A model generated the notes under the pieces. That model was not told where the DNA came from, searched no databases, and saw only the letters and a list, made by a program, of their open reading frames with translations. From positions 186,001 to 250,000 of the forward strand of contig NZ_JACVFC010000001.1 of NCBI RefSeq assembly GCF_014529935.1: a stretch of 64,000 bases of DNA. The letters run 5' to 3'. The stretch comes from Chitinophaga qingshengii (GTDB lineage: Bacteria > Bacteroidota > Bacteroidia > Chitinophagales > Chitinophagaceae). This document shows positions 61,412 through 64,000 of this stretch, piece after piece. Position 1 is the first letter of the stretch; each line of letters opens with the position of its first letter. The position numbers were made by a program, and so were the translations under genes.

Positions 61412-62308
61412 ATGAATAAGATACCATTAAAAGGCGTGATCGCCTATCCTGTTACACCATTTGACCACCACGAGAACGTGGACATCCCACTGTTTAAAAA
61501 ACAGGTGGAGCGCCTGGTACAGTCAGGCTCGCACGCCATCGCACCGCTGGGAAGCACGGGTGTACTGCCCTATCTGAACGACAGTGAAAAAGAAGCCTTA
61601 ACCGAGGCCACCATTCAACAAGTAGCAGGCCGTGTACCAACATTGGTGGGCGTTTCCAATCTTACGACAGAGAGAACCATCTATCACGCACAGTTTGCAG
61701 AAAAGGCGGGAGCCACTGCGGTCATGATTATCCCGATGAGTTACTGGAAACTGACGGATGATGAAATTGTACAACATTACGATGCGGTAAGTTCCAAAAT
61801 TTCTATTCCCATCATGGCCTATAACAATCCCGCTACCAGTGGTGTAGATATGTCTACTACTTTACTGAAGCGGCTATTGCAGATACCCAATGTCACCATG
61901 ATCAAGGAAAGCACCGGCGATGTTCAGCGTATGCATCTTTTAAGAAAAGAGCTGGGAGAAGAGGTGGCATTTTATAATGGTTCCAATCCATTAGCCCTGG
62001 CTGCTTTCGCCGCAGGCGCCCATGGCTGGTGTACCGCTGCGCCCAACCTGATACCGGAGTTGAATATCGCGCTGTATAACGCCGTCATGGACAACAACCT
62101 GGAAAAGGCCCGGAAAATATTCTATAAACAGGCGGACCTGCTAAGGTTTATTGTGGCCAAGGGATTGCCCAGGTCTGTCAAGGCCGGTCTGGACCTGCTG
62201 GGTGTAGGCGGCGGAGCATTCAGGAGTCCGCTGAAGCCGCTTTCAGATGAAGAGATAACGGAGCTGGACAGTATTCTCAGCACCATCAAAGGCGGTGTAA
62301 CGGTTTAA
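61412..62308 (+). CDS. Dihydrodipicolinate synthase / N-acetylneuraminate lyase family aldolase
   Basis: 298 residues from ATG 61412. TIM-barrel class I aldolase: GVIAYPVTPF, APLGSTGVLPYL, Tyr137 in IPIMAYNNP and Schiff-base Lys165 in VTMIKESTGD. The usual GTTGE substrate motif reads GSTGV, so it is not an ordinary DapA and probably acts on another 2-keto acid. Upstream frame to 61202 overlaps the cupin gene and is discarded. It ends 3 nt before a terminator. Confidence 0.92.
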   Translation: MNKIPLKGVIAYPVTPFDHHENVDIPLFKKQVERLVQSGSHAIAPLGSTGVLPYLNDSEKEALTEATIQQVAGRVPTLVGVSNLTTERTIYHAQFAEKAGATAVMIIPMSYWKLTDDEIVQHYDAVSSKISIPIMAYNNPATSGVDMSTTLLKRLLQIPNVTMIKESTGDVQRMHLLRKELGEEVAFYNGSNPLALAAFAAGAHGWCTAAPNLIPELNIALYNAVMDNNLEKARKIFYKQADLLRFIVAKGLPRSVKAGLDLLGVGGGAFRSPLKPLSDEEITELDSILSTIKGGVTV

Positions 62309-62310
62309 TC

Positions 62311-62348
62311 AAAAAAGGTTGTAAGTCTTTTGACCTACAACCTTTTTT
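62311..62348. terminator. Bidirectional terminator
   Basis: AAAAAAGGTTGTA (62311-62323) pairs with TACAACCTTTTTT (62336-62348), with GTC/GAC pairing further in the loop. It ends the cupin/aldolase operon and the convergent VOC gene at 62353. Confidence 0.9.
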
Positions 62349-62352
62349 ACTT

Positions 62353-62703
62353 TTATAAAGACCATACAGCCAGTTCATATCCATCGGGGTCGGTAAAATG
62401 AAAGCGACGGCCACCGGGGAAACTAAAGATGTCTTTAACGATCTTCCCTCCTGCGGCTTTCACTTTCTCCAGCGTTTCTTCCAGTTTATCGGAATACAGA
62501 ATTACCAGTACCGTGCCTTTTACCGGTTTACCGATGGTAAAGCCTCCATCTACATAATCACCTTCAAACGCCGTGTATTCGGGACCGTAGTCGGTGAACT
62601 TCCAGCCGAAACTTTTTGCGTAGAATGATTTGACCTTATCGAGGTCTTTTGACAGGAATTCCAGGTACTGCACCTGTTCATGTTTGAGTTTGTTATTTGC
62701 CAT
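62353..62703 (-). CDS. VOC-family (glyoxalase-like) protein
   Basis: 116 residues from ATG 62703 (a start at 62721 is possible). Paired beta-alpha-beta-beta-beta modules of the vicinal-oxygen-chelate fold: VQYLEFLSKDLDKVKSFYAKSFGWKF and GTVLVILYSDKLEETLEKVKAAGGKI, then FHFTDPDGYELAVW with the conserved Asp-Pro-x-Gly and Glu ligand. Members include glyoxalases, dioxygenases and resistance proteins; the substrate is unknown. Confidence 0.88.
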   Translation of the reverse strand: MANNKLKHEQVQYLEFLSKDLDKVKSFYAKSFGWKFTDYGPEYTAFEGDYVDGGFTIGKPVKGTVLVILYSDKLEETLEKVKAAGGKIVKDIFSFPGGRRFHFTDPDGYELAVWSL

Positions 62704-62805
62704 GGCTCTTGCTTTCGGCAAAGATATGCCGGGAGTACTATCCGGGTTTGGAAAAAAACGACATTTTAACTATTCTACAAATCTATTGAATAGCCGGCTC
62801 TTTAT

Positions 62806-62813
62806 TATCTTTG
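62806..62813 (+). promoter_or_regulatory. Probable -7 element of the MFS gene
   Basis: TATCTTTG matches TAnnTTTG 21 nt before ATG 62835, with a TTG at 62786-62788 about 17 nt upstream as a possible -33 element. Confidence 0.55.
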
Positions 62814-62834
62814 CGGGGAGATAAACAACATTTC

Positions 62835-64000
62835 ATGGGCATCAAATTAGGGTTAAAGGAAAACTGGCGACAGTTCACTTTGCTGGTACTGGTAAATATG
62901 CTGGTAGGCGGTATGGTGGGATTGGAGCGGACGGTGGTGCCGTTGGTAGGTACCGAAGAATTTAAGATAGGGTCGGATATTGTGGTATTTTCCTTTATCA
63001 TCGCCTTTGGTGTGGTGAAAGCCTTCACGAACCTCGTTTCCGGCGTACTAGCCGACAAATACACCCGTAAACGTATTCTTATTGCCGGTTGGCTGGTTGG
63101 CTTGCCGGTACCTTTCCTGCTGGCCTGGGGCCCTTCATGGAACTGGATCATCGTTGCCAATGTATTGCTGGGCATCAGCCAGGGGCTGGCCTGGTCTATG
63201 ACGGTGAACATGAAAATAGACCTGGTAGGCCCTAAAAAAAGAGGGTTGGCAATGGGTCTGAATGAAGCTGCGGGATATGGCGCCGTAGGTTTCACCGCCT
63301 TGCTGACCGGCTACCTGGCCGCGCATTATGGCTTACGGCCGGCGCCTTTTTACATTGGCATTTTTTATACGATTGCCGGGTTGGTGTTATCGATATCAGT
63401 CATCAGGGACACCCGTCAGCATGCCCGGCTGGAATCGGCACAGGTAGCGCAACAGCAGCTACCGGGAGAGAAATTTCACAAGCCTGATTTGTTGTGGGTA
63501 TTTAAGGAAACATCTTTGAAGAACCGGAACCTTTTTGCCGTTTCGCAGGCTGGTTTGATCAACAACCTGAACGACGGGATGTCCTGGGGTGTTTTTCCCC
63601 TGCTGTTCATCTCCGCTGGTGTAGGTCTTGAGGGCGTTGGCTGGATCAAAGCCGTATATCCGTTCGTGTGGGGTTTCGGGCAGGTGATCACCGGACCGCT
63701 GGCCGATAAAATTGGCAGGAAGCCGCTGATTGTCTGGGGTATGTTCGTACAGGCTTTGGGACACGTGGTCATCGGCCTGGAGTTATTTTCCCCGCTGACA
63801 GCGGGTTTGGCAGGATCGGTATTACTGGGCATCGGTACCGCCATGGTATATCCCGCGTTGCTGGCGGCTGTCAGCGATGCGGCGCATCCCTCCTGGCGGG
63901 CTTCTTCACTGGGCGTTTACCGGTTCTGGAGAGACATCGGTTATGCCGTAGGCGCACTGATGGCGGGTATTGTGGCCGGTTTCTTCGGATTGGTATGGGC
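62835..64000 (+). CDS. Major facilitator superfamily transporter (cut by window end)
   Basis: The plus-strand frame from ATG 62835 is open to the window end (388 codons and two bases). It has about eleven hydrophobic segments. The MFS loop 2-3 motif GVLADKYTRKRI and a second copy GPLADKIGRKPL after the middle loop are diagnostic. Middle loop about residues 195-235 is polar (HARLESAQVAQQQLPG). The substrate is unknown. The strong motif match makes the family sure; the C-terminus is missing. Confidence 0.92.
   Translation, partial: MGIKLGLKENWRQFTLLVLVNMLVGGMVGLERTVVPLVGTEEFKIGSDIVVFSFIIAFGVVKAFTNLVSGVLADKYTRKRILIAGWLVGLPVPFLLAWGPSWNWIIVANVLLGISQGLAWSMTVNMKIDLVGPKKRGLAMGLNEAAGYGAVGFTALLTGYLAAHYGLRPAPFYIGIFYTIAGLVLSISVIRDTRQHARLESAQVAQQQLPGEKFHKPDLLWVFKETSLKNRNLFAVSQAGLINNLNDGMSWGVFPLLFISAGVGLEGVGWIKAVYPFVWGFGQVITGPLADKIGRKPLIVWGMFVQALGHVVIGLELFSPLTAGLAGSVLLGIGTAMVYPALLAAVSDAAHPSWRASSLGVYRFWRDIGYAVGALMAGIVAGFFGLVW

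Noticed and set aside
1..64000. Insertion sequences, prophage or integrative element
   Set aside because: No transposase, integrase, phage structural gene or long terminal repeat was found in any frame; only the CRISPR locus has an accessory look.

Overview
The window looks like a chromosomal segment of a Bacteroidota bacterium, most likely Chitinophagaceae (Chitinophaga-like). The grounds are a SusC/SusD pair behind an ECF sigma/FecR pair, TlpA/DUF4369 and TolC-HlyD-ABC genes, LytS/LytTR signalling, and several start-proximal TAnnTTTG boxes (the Bacteroidota -7 element). Genes are densely packed on both strands. I see no insertion sequence, integrase or prophage gene. The only element with accessory character is the CRISPR-Cas locus.

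Layout. 1-990: start of a tricorn-like propeller peptidase (cut by the window edge). 1119-1811: small membrane protein. 1887-8921: a two-gene unit, a SusC-type outer-membrane barrel that lacks its plug, followed by an alpha-2-macroglobulin-like protein that carries a SusC-type TonB box and plug. 9003-14189: DinB-like protein, SF1 helicase, DUF1963 protein, hemolysin III, lipoprotein. 14264-16735: atypical SDR and a leucine-rich-repeat protein. 16829-17031: two degenerate tRNA-like elements. 17064-24439: GIY-YIG-like protein, TetR regulator, cyclopropane synthase, methyltransferases, a propeller lipoprotein with a broken TolC-like gene, and a class IV aminotransferase. 24569-33826: ECF sigma, FecR, SusC with STN domain, SusD, a degenerate metallopeptidase lipoprotein and a TlpA thioredoxin. 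33949-37104: AidB-like acyl-CoA dehydrogenase, AraC regulator, NAD(P)H oxidoreductase. 37203-44295: class 1 type I CRISPR-Cas locus (cas6-cas5-cas3-cas8-cas7, no cas1/cas2/cas4) with an array and a shared leader at each end. 44296-51285: DUF5996, acyltransferase, hydrolase, kinase-like, His/Asp-rich secreted protein, AraC and NmrA-like genes. 51585-55163: TolC/HlyD/ABC-2 permease export operon. 55181-58344: hypothetical, intradiol-dioxygenase-like lipoprotein, LytTR two-component pair. 58384-62308: MocR regulator divergent from a pyridoxal-kinase-like gene and followed by a cupin/DapA-like operon, joined by a shared operator. 62353-64000: VOC protein and an MFS transporter cut by the window end.

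The most interesting items are the split plug/barrel pair with alpha-2-macroglobulin, the paired MocR operators with identical spacing to the -7 box, the conserved palindrome at a fixed distance in both CRISPR leaders, the tandem tRNA-like elements, and two in-frame stop codons that interrupt otherwise intact genes (6327-6329 and 22145-22147).
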